Below are positions 27,104 to 35,062 of a DNA stretch of 64,000 nt, piece by piece (the stretch's first letter is position 1; every line of letters begins with the position of its first letter). This DNA comes from Bacteroidota bacterium. GTDB lineage: Bacteria > Bacteroidota > Bacteroidia > AKYH767-A > OLB10. Location: the NCBI GenBank assembly GCA_016714535.1, contig JADKDR010000006.1, positions 186,001 through 250,000 of the forward strand. Reading direction: 5' to 3'. Position numbers and translations under genes: made by a program. The notes under the pieces are model-generated. The model was given only the letters and a program-made list of their open reading frames with translations. It was not told the origin of the DNA and ran no database searches.

Positions 27104-28668
27104 TGACCGTAACAAAAAATTGGGGCTTGCAAATATTTGCAAGCCTCTTTAAATTATTATTTTGCTGTACGTTTTTCCTGTGCATCAATATTTCTAACAC
27201 AGCTTCTGCCCAAAACAGAACAAATATATGGATGATAAGTGCTGGATATTGCAGTAATATACCAGTAATGAAAACTTATTTGGATTTTAATTCCGGGGTT
27301 GTAGATACTGCTTCATTCATGAGGGTACATGGTACATTTATTACGAGTACCAGTATTTGTGATACATTGGGAAATTTATTATTTTATACAAACGGTGTTA
27401 ATATATTTAATGCAAATGACGACACATTATTAAATAGTAAGGGATTTAACCCTGGTTTTGCCAGTACTATTAATTGTGAAAAATTAGCTTATTGTCAGGG
27501 TGCACTTGTAATACCAAAACCTGGTAATGATAGCTTGTATTACCTATTTCATGAAAGCGGAGAAGAGTTTATTGTTTATGGCCAATATCATGTACAACCG
27601 CTCGAATTAAGATATTCTATTATTAATATGAATGAAGATAATGGAAGAGGTGCAATGGATTTAAATAATAAAACGAAACCATTGATTCAAGATACATTGA
27701 CAAAAGGATTTTTAACAGCTGTTCGACATGGCAATGGACGTGATTGGTGGCTTATAGCTCCGAGATACTTCTCTAACCTTTACTATAAATATCTTATAAC
27801 AAATGATTCAATATCTGGATCTTATTCTCAAAATATAGGTGAGCCTGCATTTTTTGATACGGGAGGTGGAGCAGTTTTTTCTCCTGATGGCAGTATTTAT
27901 ACACAGGTAATGAATGATAACAAACTAAATATTTTCAAATTTGACAGGTGTACAGGCATGTTTTACGATAGTACTTATATTTCTTTCCCAAATCCAAACA
28001 TGGATTGGGAATTAGTAGCATCAGGTGTTGCCATTTCACCGAATAATAAATTTCTATATGTTTTGCTTATGACAAAAATATTTCAATTTGATTTACAGGC
28101 AACCAACATTGCAGCAACACAAACGTTGGTGGCCGAGTGGGATAGCAGTTATAATCCTTATCCAACTTATTTTTTTACCGCGCAATTAGCTCCAGACAAT
28201 AAAATTTATATTGGCACATGGGGCGGCAATTATACGCTTCACTATATTGATCAGCCTGATGTACAAGGTATAGGATGTAATGTGGTCCAAAATAGTTTTC
28301 CTTTAGCCTGGGGCAATAGTACTGTTCCAATTTTCCCCAACTATGATTTAGGCGCATGGGTAGGTAGCCCTTGCGATACGCTGGGGTTGGCCTTCCCTTC
28401 TCCAGTTGGAGAGGGGTTAGGGGTGAGGCTCTCGCCCAATCCGGCAAGCAGCATGTTCAATATCCGTTACGATATTCCCACAAACGAGAATTTACTTTTT
28501 GTGTTGTATGATAGTTATGCTAATGAAGTACTACGCAGAAATTTATATGGCACATTTAAAAATTTGTTGGTGCATACAGAGCAATTGCCCAATGGAATTT
28601 ATTTTTGGCGGGCCACTGCAAGTAAAAACTCTATACAAGCAAATGGAAAAATAATTATCTTACAGTAA
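27103..28668 (+). CDS. Secreted propeller-like protein with T9SS sorting domain
   Basis: 521 residues with a signal peptide (LFKLLFCCTFFLCINI, cleavage near ASAQ), a region of repeated strands with ICDTLGNLLFYTNGVNIFN, AVFSPDGSIYTQ and VAISPNNKFLYVL, like WD40/SMP-30 blades, and a C-terminal sorting domain (LSPNPASSMFNIRY ... NGIYFWRA ... GKIIIL). Between the two, PSPVGEGLGVRL is encoded by a palindromic DNA repeat (28395-28416). The start ATG overlaps the previous stop (TAATG), implying translational coupling, so both surface proteins would be controlled together. Likely cell-surface or secreted; ligand unknown. Confidence 0.8.
   Translation: MTVTKNWGLQIFASLFKLLFCCTFFLCINISNTASAQNRTNIWMISAGYCSNIPVMKTYLDFNSGVVDTASFMRVHGTFITSTSICDTLGNLLFYTNGVNIFNANDDTLLNSKGFNPGFASTINCEKLAYCQGALVIPKPGNDSLYYLFHESGEEFIVYGQYHVQPLELRYSIINMNEDNGRGAMDLNNKTKPLIQDTLTKGFLTAVRHGNGRDWWLIAPRYFSNLYYKYLITNDSISGSYSQNIGEPAFFDTGGGAVFSPDGSIYTQVMNDNKLNIFKFDRCTGMFYDSTYISFPNPNMDWELVASGVAISPNNKFLYVLLMTKIFQFDLQATNIAATQTLVAEWDSSYNPYPTYFFTAQLAPDNKIYIGTWGGNYTLHYIDQPDVQGIGCNVVQNSFPLAWGNSTVPIFPNYDLGAWVGSPCDTLGLAFPSPVGEGLGVRLSPNPASSMFNIRYDIPTNENLLFVLYDSYANEVLRRNLYGTFKNLLVHTEQLPNGIYFWRATASKNSIQANGKIIILQ
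28395..28416. repeat. Palindromic repeat inside a coding region (CCCTTCTCC / GGAGAGGGG)
   Basis: Nine-base arms with one G-T pair around AGTT, followed by TTAGGGGTGAGG. It is in frame and encodes part of PSPVGEGLGVRL, just before the sorting domain. From general knowledge, similar palindromes occur dispersed in Bacteroidota genomes, often at this boundary. Confidence 0.6.
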
Positions 28669-28757
28669 GAAAACTCTCGGATAAAATATTTTAAAATTAA
28701 CTAACTTAGTATATGGTTATAGTTAACAAAGTATAAACACCACAAAATTGGTACAAA

Positions 28758-28868
28758 ATGATCGACCCGAAAACTAAATTAAAGGCACATTGTGTCAACA
28801 CCAACCAAAGCAAAAAGTTATTGATTACAAGTTATGTGGTTGCCAATGCAAAGAAGACCGGCAACTAA
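28758..28868 (+). pseudogene. Truncated cytochrome c, C-terminal part only
   Basis: A 36-codon frame starting MIDPKTKLKAH and ending KKLLITSYVVANAKKTGN. The stretch SYVVANAK is identical to the C-terminus of the intact cytochrome c at 20907-21194; the preceding residues also fit its last helix. There is no CxxCH site and no signal peptide, so it cannot work as a cytochrome. It marks the far edge of the surface-protein module. Confidence 0.6.
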
Positions 28869-28924
28869 AACTTCATTGCACATAAGTCAAAAAAAATAAC
28901 TCCATTTCAATTAGCACCAAAATA

Positions 28925-28952
28925 AAAACGCTCGCAATACTGCGAGCGTTTT
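28925..28952. terminator. Bidirectional terminator after the ompH pair
   Basis: Twelve-base perfect stem AAAACGCTCGCA / TGCGAGCGTTTT with a 4-base loop. A-rich and T-rich flanks let it serve the reverse-strand ompH gene (stop at 28974) and anything entering from the forward side. Confidence 0.85.
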
Positions 28953-28973
28953 CTTGTTTATAAATGTTTAAGT

Positions 28974-29480
28974 TTATTTCAACTTCAACTTCTCTTTTAC
29001 CATTGGTAATATATCATCGCTTTCATTAGAATAAAGCAGCACACCAACACCACTATCAAAAATATACGTGTAGCCCTTTTCTTTTGCTACCGACTTTATT
29101 GCATCTTCAGCGGCTTTAATTATCGGGGCATATATTTCTTCTTTCTTTTTGCTGGCATTGTCCTGAGCACTTTGCTGAAACTCGCGAATGCGTGTTTCCA
29201 AATCATTCAGTTCTTTGATTTTGGCATCGCGCACTGCCTCTATCATGCTTGCCTGCTTTTCATCAAGGTCTTTAGCTTTACTTTGATATTCGTTGGTCAT
29301 CATTTCCAACTGCGATTGCAACGATTGTCCAAATTTGGTCAACACCGAATCTGCTTTTTTAGTTTCGGGCATGGCCGACAATAACTGGTTAGAGTTGATG
29401 TGGCCCAACTTGATAGTCTGTGCTTGCACTGTGGTTAATTGTGCCACAACCAAGGCACAGAAGAGAATTAATTTTTTCAT
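28974..29480 (-). CDS. OmpH/Skp family periplasmic chaperone (second copy)
   Basis: 168 residues: signal peptide (LILFCALVVAQLTTVQAQ), then KLGHINSNQLLSAMPETKKAD, the first strand-helix of Skp, a long charged coiled coil (about 60-125) and the last strands YTYIFDSGVGVLLYSNESDDI. Skp/OmpH trimers grip unfolded outer-membrane proteins in the periplasm. It follows the paralogue below by 58 bases on the same strand; tandem ompH genes downstream of bamA are typical of Bacteroidota, although bamA is not here. Confidence 0.88.
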   Translation of the reverse strand: MKKLILFCALVVAQLTTVQAQTIKLGHINSNQLLSAMPETKKADSVLTKFGQSLQSQLEMMTNEYQSKAKDLDEKQASMIEAVRDAKIKELNDLETRIREFQQSAQDNASKKKEEIYAPIIKAAEDAIKSVAKEKGYTYIFDSGVGVLLYSNESDDILPMVKEKLKLK

Positions 29481-29538
29481 AATTTAGGTAACTATTGTTT
29501 TGATATAAAATTTTAGAAAGACTTACACGCATTAAGTA

Positions 29539-30129
29539 TTACTTGCGGGGGGCATCGGCACCACCGCCTGTACCAGGACTTTTTTCTCCTCCCGAGGCAC
29601 TTTTTCCTCCCGACTTAAATCCTAATGCTGCGAGCACCTCATCACTTTTATCATATTTAGGATTTGAATATAATATAGTTAGGTCGCTCGACTTATCGAA
29701 CATAACGGCAATACTTTGGTCGGTACTTAGTTTCTTTACTGCATTATAAATTTTATCCTGAATTGGCTTTACCAATTCTTGCTTCTTCTTAAACAGCTCG
29801 CCTTGATATCCAAATTTTTGCTTTTGTATTTCTTTTACCTCTTTATCCTTTTCAACAATTTCTGATTCGCGCTTTTTACGCATTTCATCGGTAAGCAAAA
29901 TCTGCTCGGCCTGAAAGTCTTTATATAATTTATCTATAACTGCATATTTAGCCTCAATTTCCTTTTGCCAGTTGGCCGAAATTTGGTCAAGCTGCTGTTG
30001 CGCGGCCTTATACTCCGGAATGTTTTCGAGTATATACTCGGTATCGATGTAAGCAAATTTTTGTGCATTTGCAGTAAATGATAATCCCGCTGCGGCTACT
30101 ATCATTAATGTGATGAACTTTTTTTTCAT
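29539..30129 (-). CDS. OmpH/Skp family periplasmic chaperone (first copy)
   Basis: 196 residues: signal peptide (LMIVAAAGLSFTANAQ), Skp-like start KFAYIDTEYILENIPEYKAAQ, long coiled coil (about 45-125, many Lys/Glu/Gln) and closing strands SIAVMFDKSSDLTILYSNPKYD, plus a Gly/Ser-rich tail ending GGGADAPRK. Role as for its paralogue: holding outer-membrane proteins on the way to the BAM complex. It is the first gene of the pair and has a recognisable promoter 80-110 bases upstream. Confidence 0.9.
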   Translation of the reverse strand: MKKKFITLMIVAAAGLSFTANAQKFAYIDTEYILENIPEYKAAQQQLDQISANWQKEIEAKYAVIDKLYKDFQAEQILLTDEMRKKRESEIVEKDKEVKEIQKQKFGYQGELFKKKQELVKPIQDKIYNAVKKLSTDQSIAVMFDKSSDLTILYSNPKYDKSDEVLAALGFKSGGKSASGGEKSPGTGGGADAPRK

Positions 30130-30213
30130 TTTCGTTTTGATTTATTTTTTTAGCAATACTAACTACATTTTCAAATACCGTGCTGTTCACATTAATCATG
30201 CTGAACAATGCAT

Positions 30214-30243
30214 GAAAGGTAAGTTAAATTTTTAGTTAACCAA
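30214..30243 (-). promoter_or_regulatory. Bacteroidota promoter for the ompH pair
   Basis: On the reverse strand TTG (30243-30241), exactly 19 bases, then TACCTTTC (30221-30214), one base from the TAnnTTTG consensus. A start near 30207 would give a leader of about 78 bases before the ompH ATG. Confidence 0.5.
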
Positions 30244-30499
30244 TGGATCAAAATTTGGGATGGCGAATATACACCATTTTGTTAAAATAGAGAATTAGCC
30301 AATTTAAAATTATTCTATTACCAAGGTCAACACCCAATGTACTATGAAGGCTGTACCTATTTCAAATGATTAACGCTAAAAGCCCGATTTTGGCGATGGC
30401 TTACAACATTTAAAAACAGCCCTAAACACCCTTATAATAAAGTGGCGTAGCACTTACGCTTCATCGGAATAGTTATTGTATTTTTTTAGAAAAAATGGC

Positions 30500-30524
30500 A
30501 AAAAAAACCTGCCAATTGGCAGGT
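30500..30524 (-). terminator. Terminator of the His-rich lipoprotein gene
   Basis: Perfect palindrome ACCTGCCAATTGGCAGGT (30507-30524) followed on the reverse strand by a run of U (30500-30506). It lies about 20 bases past the stop codon at 30545. Confidence 0.8.
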
Positions 30525-30544
30525 TTCATATATTCTCTGATTGC

Positions 30545-30964
30545 TTACTGTACAATCGTAAAATTGAAGATGTAGTTTTTTACACTTTCATCATCATCAT
30601 GATGATGATGATGAGGCCTGGGTGTGCGGCCGGGCTTTATGCCACATCCATGTTCTTCTTTTTCTTCAGATAATGTAATAATAACCTGATCGGGCCCAAC
30701 ATAATCATTGGCTGGAGTGTAACTAAATACAGAAGCTGTATTTTTATCATTAGGCGTGAGCGCTGTGATGGCATCGTGCTGCGTGTCTTGGCTAATATAC
30801 GGGCTACTATACTCATCATCATTATGATTGATAGTATACGTGTATTGATGGTTTTGTTTTAAGACAACATCAATCGTAATGTTTTCAATTTTAGGTTCAT
30901 GTTCCTTTTGGCAAGCAGTTAGCATTACCACTGAGGCTATAAGGATAGATAAAATTTTTTTCAT
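30545..30964 (-). CDS. Small lipoprotein with His5-Asp3 metal-binding-like tail
   Basis: 139 residues with lipobox VVMLTAC (Cys18), then a probable single Ig/cadherin-like beta domain (FSYTPANDYVGPDQVIITLSE is the closing strand pattern) into which GCGIKPGRTPRPHHHHHDDDE is inserted before the last strand (NYIFNFTIV). The His/Asp run could bind Ni, Zn or Cu. At DNA level it is a perfect CAT/GAT palindrome (30589-30612), so the run could vary in length by slippage in steps of one codon. Function unknown; family not recognised. Confidence 0.75.
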   Translation of the reverse strand: MKKILSILIASVVMLTACQKEHEPKIENITIDVVLKQNHQYTYTINHNDDEYSSPYISQDTQHDAITALTPNDKNTASVFSYTPANDYVGPDQVIITLSEEKEEHGCGIKPGRTPRPHHHHHDDDESVKNYIFNFTIVQ

Positions 30965-31042
30965 AACATATTTGGTTTAGGTGTGTAAAAATAAACTAAA
31001 TAATCAATCCATAGCATATATAGATATTATTTAACATTACGA

Positions 31043-32200
31043 TTATGAAATAATAAACTGTTGACCTGATGCCGCCAGGTGGCGTATAAGTGTGCAACAG
31101 CGATAACGGTCTTCGTGATAGGTGTTATATAAATTATCAAGCATCGCAACACAATAATCCAGTCCGAGGTCGTTGCCCCACTGTAAAAGCCCTTTTGGGT
31201 AGTTAACACCTTTGGTCATGGCAATTTCAATATCCCGCGAGGTAGCAAGTTGCAATTGCAACGCTTCGGTTGCCTGATTTACCAGCATCACAAGGGTGCG
31301 CATACTTATAGCATGTTGTACGTCTTTATTCTCATTGATGTTTACAGTTGGTTCGCCTTGCCGATAATCATAATATCCACGTTTTGTTTTACGGCCAAAA
31401 TATCCCGCCATGCTAAGTTGTTTTTGCGTTTGCGAAGGCGTAAAACGGGTATCGAAAAATAGTTGTTGCCACACTAATTCAGTAACCGCATAATTCACGT
31501 CATTACCAATCATATCCATTAGCTCAAAAGGCCCCATCTTGAAACCCACGGATTTCATTGCTGCATCAATGGTTTCAAAATTGGCAATGCCTTCTTCATA
31601 TTGCCTGATAGACTCTCCATAATACAATCGTGCAAGGCGGTTAACAATAAAGCCGGGTGTATCTTTAGCCTTTACCACTACCTTTTTCCATCGTGTTATT
31701 TCATCACACGTTTTATTAAATAAATCTAAATCTGTTTCGATAGAAGGTATGCATTCTACCAACGGCATCAGCGGGGCAGGGTTAAAAAAGTGAATTCCCA
31801 TAAACCGTGAAGGATTAACTACCGAAGCCCCTAATTGGGTAATAGATAAGGAACTTGTATTGCTGGCGAGCACACAATCCTGACTTACGACATTGCCGAG
31901 GCTAATGAATAACTCCTTTTTAATATTAAGATCCTCTATAATGGCTTCTATCACAAGTTGACTATCAGCTATCGAATCTATAGATGATGACCAGGAAATT
32001 CTCTCTTGTATCAACATTTTCTCTTCAGCAGATATTTTATTTTTTTCCTGGAGCCTGGTTAATGTTGAATCCAGGTTTTGCACAGCCCTTGTTAAGGCGC
32101 TTTGGTTGCTATCCATTACGAGCACGTTACAACCTGCCTGCGCTGCTAGCTGAGCTATCCCGCTCCCCATTGTTCCGCTTCCAATTATTGCTATATTCAT
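31043..32200 (-). CDS. 3-hydroxyacyl-CoA dehydrogenase (PaaH-like)
   Basis: Oxidises 3-hydroxyacyl-CoA with NAD+. N-terminal Rossmann motif IGSGTMGSGIAQLAAQAG, then ASNTSSLSI and MGIHFFNPAPLMPLVECI (active-site His in the FFNP block), KDTPGFIVNRLARLYY, and a C-terminal helical domain with MGPFELMDMIGNDVNY. 385 residues: the one-domain enzyme plus a second partial C-terminal domain, as in PaaH/PaaC of phenylacetate degradation. PaaA is encoded at 62.8 kb in this window, which fits that pathway, but a role in beta-oxidation is equally possible. Confidence 0.9.
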   Translation of the reverse strand: MNIAIIGSGTMGSGIAQLAAQAGCNVLVMDSNQSALTRAVQNLDSTLTRLQEKNKISAEEKMLIQERISWSSSIDSIADSQLVIEAIIEDLNIKKELFISLGNVVSQDCVLASNTSSLSITQLGASVVNPSRFMGIHFFNPAPLMPLVECIPSIETDLDLFNKTCDEITRWKKVVVKAKDTPGFIVNRLARLYYGESIRQYEEGIANFETIDAAMKSVGFKMGPFELMDMIGNDVNYAVTELVWQQLFFDTRFTPSQTQKQLSMAGYFGRKTKRGYYDYRQGEPTVNINENKDVQHAISMRTLVMLVNQATEALQLQLATSRDIEIAMTKGVNYPKGLLQWGNDLGLDYCVAMLDNLYNTYHEDRYRCCTLIRHLAASGQQFIIS

Positions 32201-32355
32201 TTCTGATTAGTTTGCAGCAAAGAAAATGTTTTGCCATCACATATGCATACTCCATTATTTAATGATGTATTTACGTTGATACCTTTTTGAGTGATGCATA
32301 AAAATTTTTGTTAACATATTAATTACAATTACGAAATGTAATTGTAATGGAAAAT

Positions 32356-32363
32356 TAATTTTG
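32356..32363 (+). promoter_or_regulatory. -7 element (TAATTTTG) before the DUF4271 gene
   Basis: Perfect TAnnTTTG 12 bases before the ATG, so the mRNA would be almost leaderless. No TTG at the expected -33 position; moderate-to-low support. Confidence 0.35.
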
Positions 32364-32374
32364 CATGCGTCAAC

Positions 32375-33280
32375 ATGCAGCAACAAGACACCATAAATAG
32401 CGATAGTAGCATACAGGCAGCACCTGTTGTAAAAAAATCAATATCGGTAGATAGCACCAAACCCGCACCAGCTAAGGTAATTGTGGCTGCGGTTGATACC
32501 GATACCAGCGTAACAGTAATTGCCCCCATTGCAACCACAGTAAAAGATACCCTAGTTACCACAAGTTATGAGCAGCTGATAACTTCACACCATTTACAAA
32601 GCAAATCGTTTTATACCCGAACACGCAAAGAGCCTACTCCCGATTGGTACACCATAACGTTGCTACTCATCGTATTTTTCATAACCATTGTAAAGGTGTA
32701 CTATGCTAAAATATTTGATCATTTAATAAAAGCATTTTATAACACAACGGCAGCCAATCAGGTGGTACGCGAAGAAAACTTTTTGGCCCAACGTGCTGCC
32801 GTTGTTCTCAATATTATTTCCTACCTGGTATTGGCACTGTTTTTATATCGCGTGGCCGAATACTACGACTACAAGCCATCGTGGATGGGCAAGGGTTTTA
32901 TCAAGTTCAGCTTTATTGCAGTAATGGTAGGTTGTGCTTATTCAGTAAAAATGTTTTTTGTAAAAACGCTGGGCATCCTATTTGGTATTGACCGCCCGGT
33001 ATCGGCCTATATCTTTAATCTGTTTTTGGTTAACATTATTCTGGGGCTGTTACTGTTGCCATTGCTAATATGCATCTCATATGTCAACTATAATTATATC
33101 CACTACTTTTTGTCTGCAGCGGTAGTGGCCGCTATTGGCATGTTTATTTACCGAACCGTAAAAGCCATAATGATATGGTTGGGGCAGCCCGACTTTCGCT
33201 TGTATTATTTAATTTTATATCTTTGCGCCCTCGAAATTGCCCCTTTGCTTATTATAGCGAAATTGGCCGCCATCATTTAG
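32375..33280 (+). CDS. DUF4271 membrane protein
   Basis: 301 residues. The first 90 are a low-complexity Thr/Val/Ala segment, then five or six membrane helices (WYTITLLLIVFFITIVKVYY, VVLNIISYLVLALFLYRV, IKFSFIAVMVGCAY, YIFNLFLVNIILGLLLLPL, FLSAAVVAAIGMFIY, YLILYLCALEIAPLLII). The last block with LYLCALEIAPL is the DUF4271 signature. Its position directly before hemD (60 bases) is a conserved Bacteroidota pairing. Function unknown. Confidence 0.8.
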   Translation: MQQQDTINSDSSIQAAPVVKKSISVDSTKPAPAKVIVAAVDTDTSVTVIAPIATTVKDTLVTTSYEQLITSHHLQSKSFYTRTRKEPTPDWYTITLLLIVFFITIVKVYYAKIFDHLIKAFYNTTAANQVVREENFLAQRAAVVLNIISYLVLALFLYRVAEYYDYKPSWMGKGFIKFSFIAVMVGCAYSVKMFFVKTLGILFGIDRPVSAYIFNLFLVNIILGLLLLPLLICISYVNYNYIHYFLSAAVVAAIGMFIYRTVKAIMIWLGQPDFRLYYLILYLCALEIAPLLIIAKLAAII

Positions 33281-33340
33281 CGCATGTATGCAGCCGGGTA
33301 TTGAAATTAAGAACATAATATTTATTGAAGTAACATATAC

Positions 33341-34093
33341 GTGGCCACTAATAAAGTTAAAACTATTCTTGTAACACAGCCCAAACCTGAAGGAGACAAG
33401 AGCCCTTATTTTGATCTTGCTAAAAAGTACAACCTGAAGATTGACTTTCGTCCTTTTATACATGTGGAAGGCATTGAAGCGCGTGAGTTTCGTACCCAAA
33501 AAGTGAGTATAAATGACCATACAGCTATCGTGCTTACGAGTAAGCATGCAGCCGATCATTTTTTCCGCATGTGCACTGAAATGAGAATTGATGATATTGA
33601 GAAGTTTAAATACTTCTGCATATCAGAAGCAACCGCTTATTACCTTCAAAAATTCATTCAATACCGTAAACGCAGGATATTTTTTGGAAAACAAACCATC
33701 TATGACCTGATGGATGTAATAAAGAAGCACAAAACCGAAAAGTTTCTAGTGCCCTGCAGCGATGTTCATAAGCAAGAAATAACCGAAGTGCTGGCTGATA
33801 ATGATATTGCATATACCAAAGCGGTTATCTACCGCACCGTGTGCAGTGACCTGAGCGATTTGGCGAATGTGAATTATGATATGATCGTATTTTTCAGTCC
33901 ATCGGGAGTTACATCCTTGTTTAAAAATTTTCCAAAATTTAAACAAAAGGATACTCGCATAGCAGCCTTTGGTACCACAACTTCGCAATCGGTTGTAGAT
34001 GCTGGATTAAAATTGGATGTGAAAGCCCCAGTGCCCGAAGCACCAAGTATGACTATGGCTATTGAGCAGTATATTAAGAAAGCCAATAAGTAA
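33341..34093 (+). CDS. hemD: Uroporphyrinogen-III synthase
   Basis: Closes and inverts ring D of hydroxymethylbilane in heme synthesis. The start is a GTG (33341); the first in-frame ATG would remove core strands. Two Rossmann-like lobes: ILVTQPKPEGD and TAIVLTSKHAADHFF (lobe 1/2 boundary), then FLVPCSDVHKQEI, AVIYRTV, DMIVFFSPSGVTSLF and IAAFGTTTSQSVVDAG, the usual HemD end block. 250 residues, normal length. Probably co-transcribed with the DUF4271 gene. Confidence 0.88.
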   Translation: MATNKVKTILVTQPKPEGDKSPYFDLAKKYNLKIDFRPFIHVEGIEAREFRTQKVSINDHTAIVLTSKHAADHFFRMCTEMRIDDIEKFKYFCISEATAYYLQKFIQYRKRRIFFGKQTIYDLMDVIKKHKTEKFLVPCSDVHKQEITEVLADNDIAYTKAVIYRTVCSDLSDLANVNYDMIVFFSPSGVTSLFKNFPKFKQKDTRIAAFGTTTSQSVVDAGLKLDVKAPVPEAPSMTMAIEQYIKKANK

Positions 34094-34293
34094 CGGCTCT
34101 TATTCCCTTTATTTTTACGATTACTTTTTTACGATTGCCTTACAACAATCTTCCGCTCACGTAGTTTTTGGTATTTTTTCTTGCTAGTAAAAAATTATTA
34201 TCTATAATTGTTTTCAAATTAGAAAATGATGTTTTATCCTATCATCATTCATTCGGTTCCCTCAAGTCAAACTTCTTAAACAATTTAAAAACT

Positions 34294-34680
34294 ATGAGCA
34301 CACAAGACGAACTCACAGAGTTGCATGCCGAGCAAAAGGCTTGGCAAGCATCCATTAGCAAGCACATTGAAGAAATTAAAACCCTTGAAGATCAGCTTGC
34401 CTCGATCATAAAACGAAAGGCGGACACTGACACATTACGACACGTAGAGCATTTTCAAAATCAATTTATCATACAACGCGAATCCCTCGATATTCTAAGA
34501 CACGATTGCAAACAATACGAAAACGAGATTGAGTATATACAAGCCAATGCAAAAGATAAAACCGGAATAGGAATAAATAGCCTGCATGATGTGGAGCAAA
34601 ATAAACTTTCTGATTTTGAAAATAATTTTGCAAACCTCAAATCTGAGTTTCAAGGATTTTATTCTTCAATTGTAAATTAA
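34294..34680 (+). CDS. Small coiled-coil protein
   Basis: 128 residues from ATG 34294 (MSTQDELTEL); the longer frame from 34168 adds a segment with no signal or conservation. Nearly the whole chain is heptad-patterned and charged (AWQASISKHIEEIKTLEDQ ... VEHFQNQFIIQRESLDILRH), so a helical, probably dimeric cytoplasmic protein. No family recognised. It has its own terminator. Confidence 0.65.
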   Translation: MSTQDELTELHAEQKAWQASISKHIEEIKTLEDQLASIIKRKADTDTLRHVEHFQNQFIIQRESLDILRHDCKQYENEIEYIQANAKDKTGIGINSLHDVEQNKLSDFENNFANLKSEFQGFYSSIVN

Positions 34681-34700
34681 GTTGCCAAATAAATACAAGA

Positions 34701-34729
34701 AGCCGGGCTCATATGTCCGGCTTTTTTTT
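34701..34729 (+). terminator. Terminator after the coiled-coil gene
   Basis: Stem AGCCGG / CCGGCT around a 10-base loop, then seven or eight T on the forward strand, 21 bases past the stop. Confidence 0.8.
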
Positions 34730-34784
34730 GAATCAATTTATAGCTTGCTTAGATATTTAGCTAGTTGTTTTCTTATGACAAATC

Positions 34785-34950
34785 TTCCGAAGCTCATTTT
34801 TATCCATCCCACCCGTTGGGCTCAAATGCCAAATGGCTATTGTTTGGACCGCAGTGTGCTTATATGGGCTACAAACCATGACTTGCTAATAAAAAAAATC
34901 GCACGTAATAAAATTCAAAATATAAATCTTAATAAGACATTAAAAAATTG
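34785..34950 (+). repeat. Dispersed intergenic repeat, copy 1
   Basis: Shares with 40985-41140, in the same order: CATTTT; TGGGCTCAAATGCCAAATGG (the other copy has one T for A); a CTTGCTA block; and AATTCAAAATATAAA. The copies are diverged in between. Both lie just 3' of a reverse-strand gene end. Confidence 0.5.
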
Positions 34951-35062
34951 CCTTTTTAAAATGTGGTATGTTTTTTCGAATCATTTCTTTCAGGCTTGTC
35001 TTTACCAGATCGCCCATCGTGTGTGCTTTTAAGAATACCGGATTGGTGTAATACTCGGCAAG

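Larger units (their letters stand above)
28669..28973. other. Intergenic region with cytochrome c fragment
   Basis: Holds the 36-codon cytochrome c remnant (28758-28868) and the terminator of the ompH pair; otherwise AT-rich with no recognisable signal. Confidence 0.5.
30130..30544. other. Intergenic region
   Basis: Contains the ompH promoter (30214-30243) and the terminator of the His-rich lipoprotein gene (30500-30524). No gene is supported in the rest. Confidence 0.5.
34681..35062. other. Intergenic region with a dispersed repeat
   Basis: Terminator at 34701-34729, then one copy of a dispersed element (34785-34950). No gene is supported; the frame across it covers the terminator and has no coding character. 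Confidence 0.5.

Noticed and set aside
34682..35032. 116-codon forward frame
   Set aside because: It begins within the terminator region, runs through the dispersed repeat and lacks coding character.
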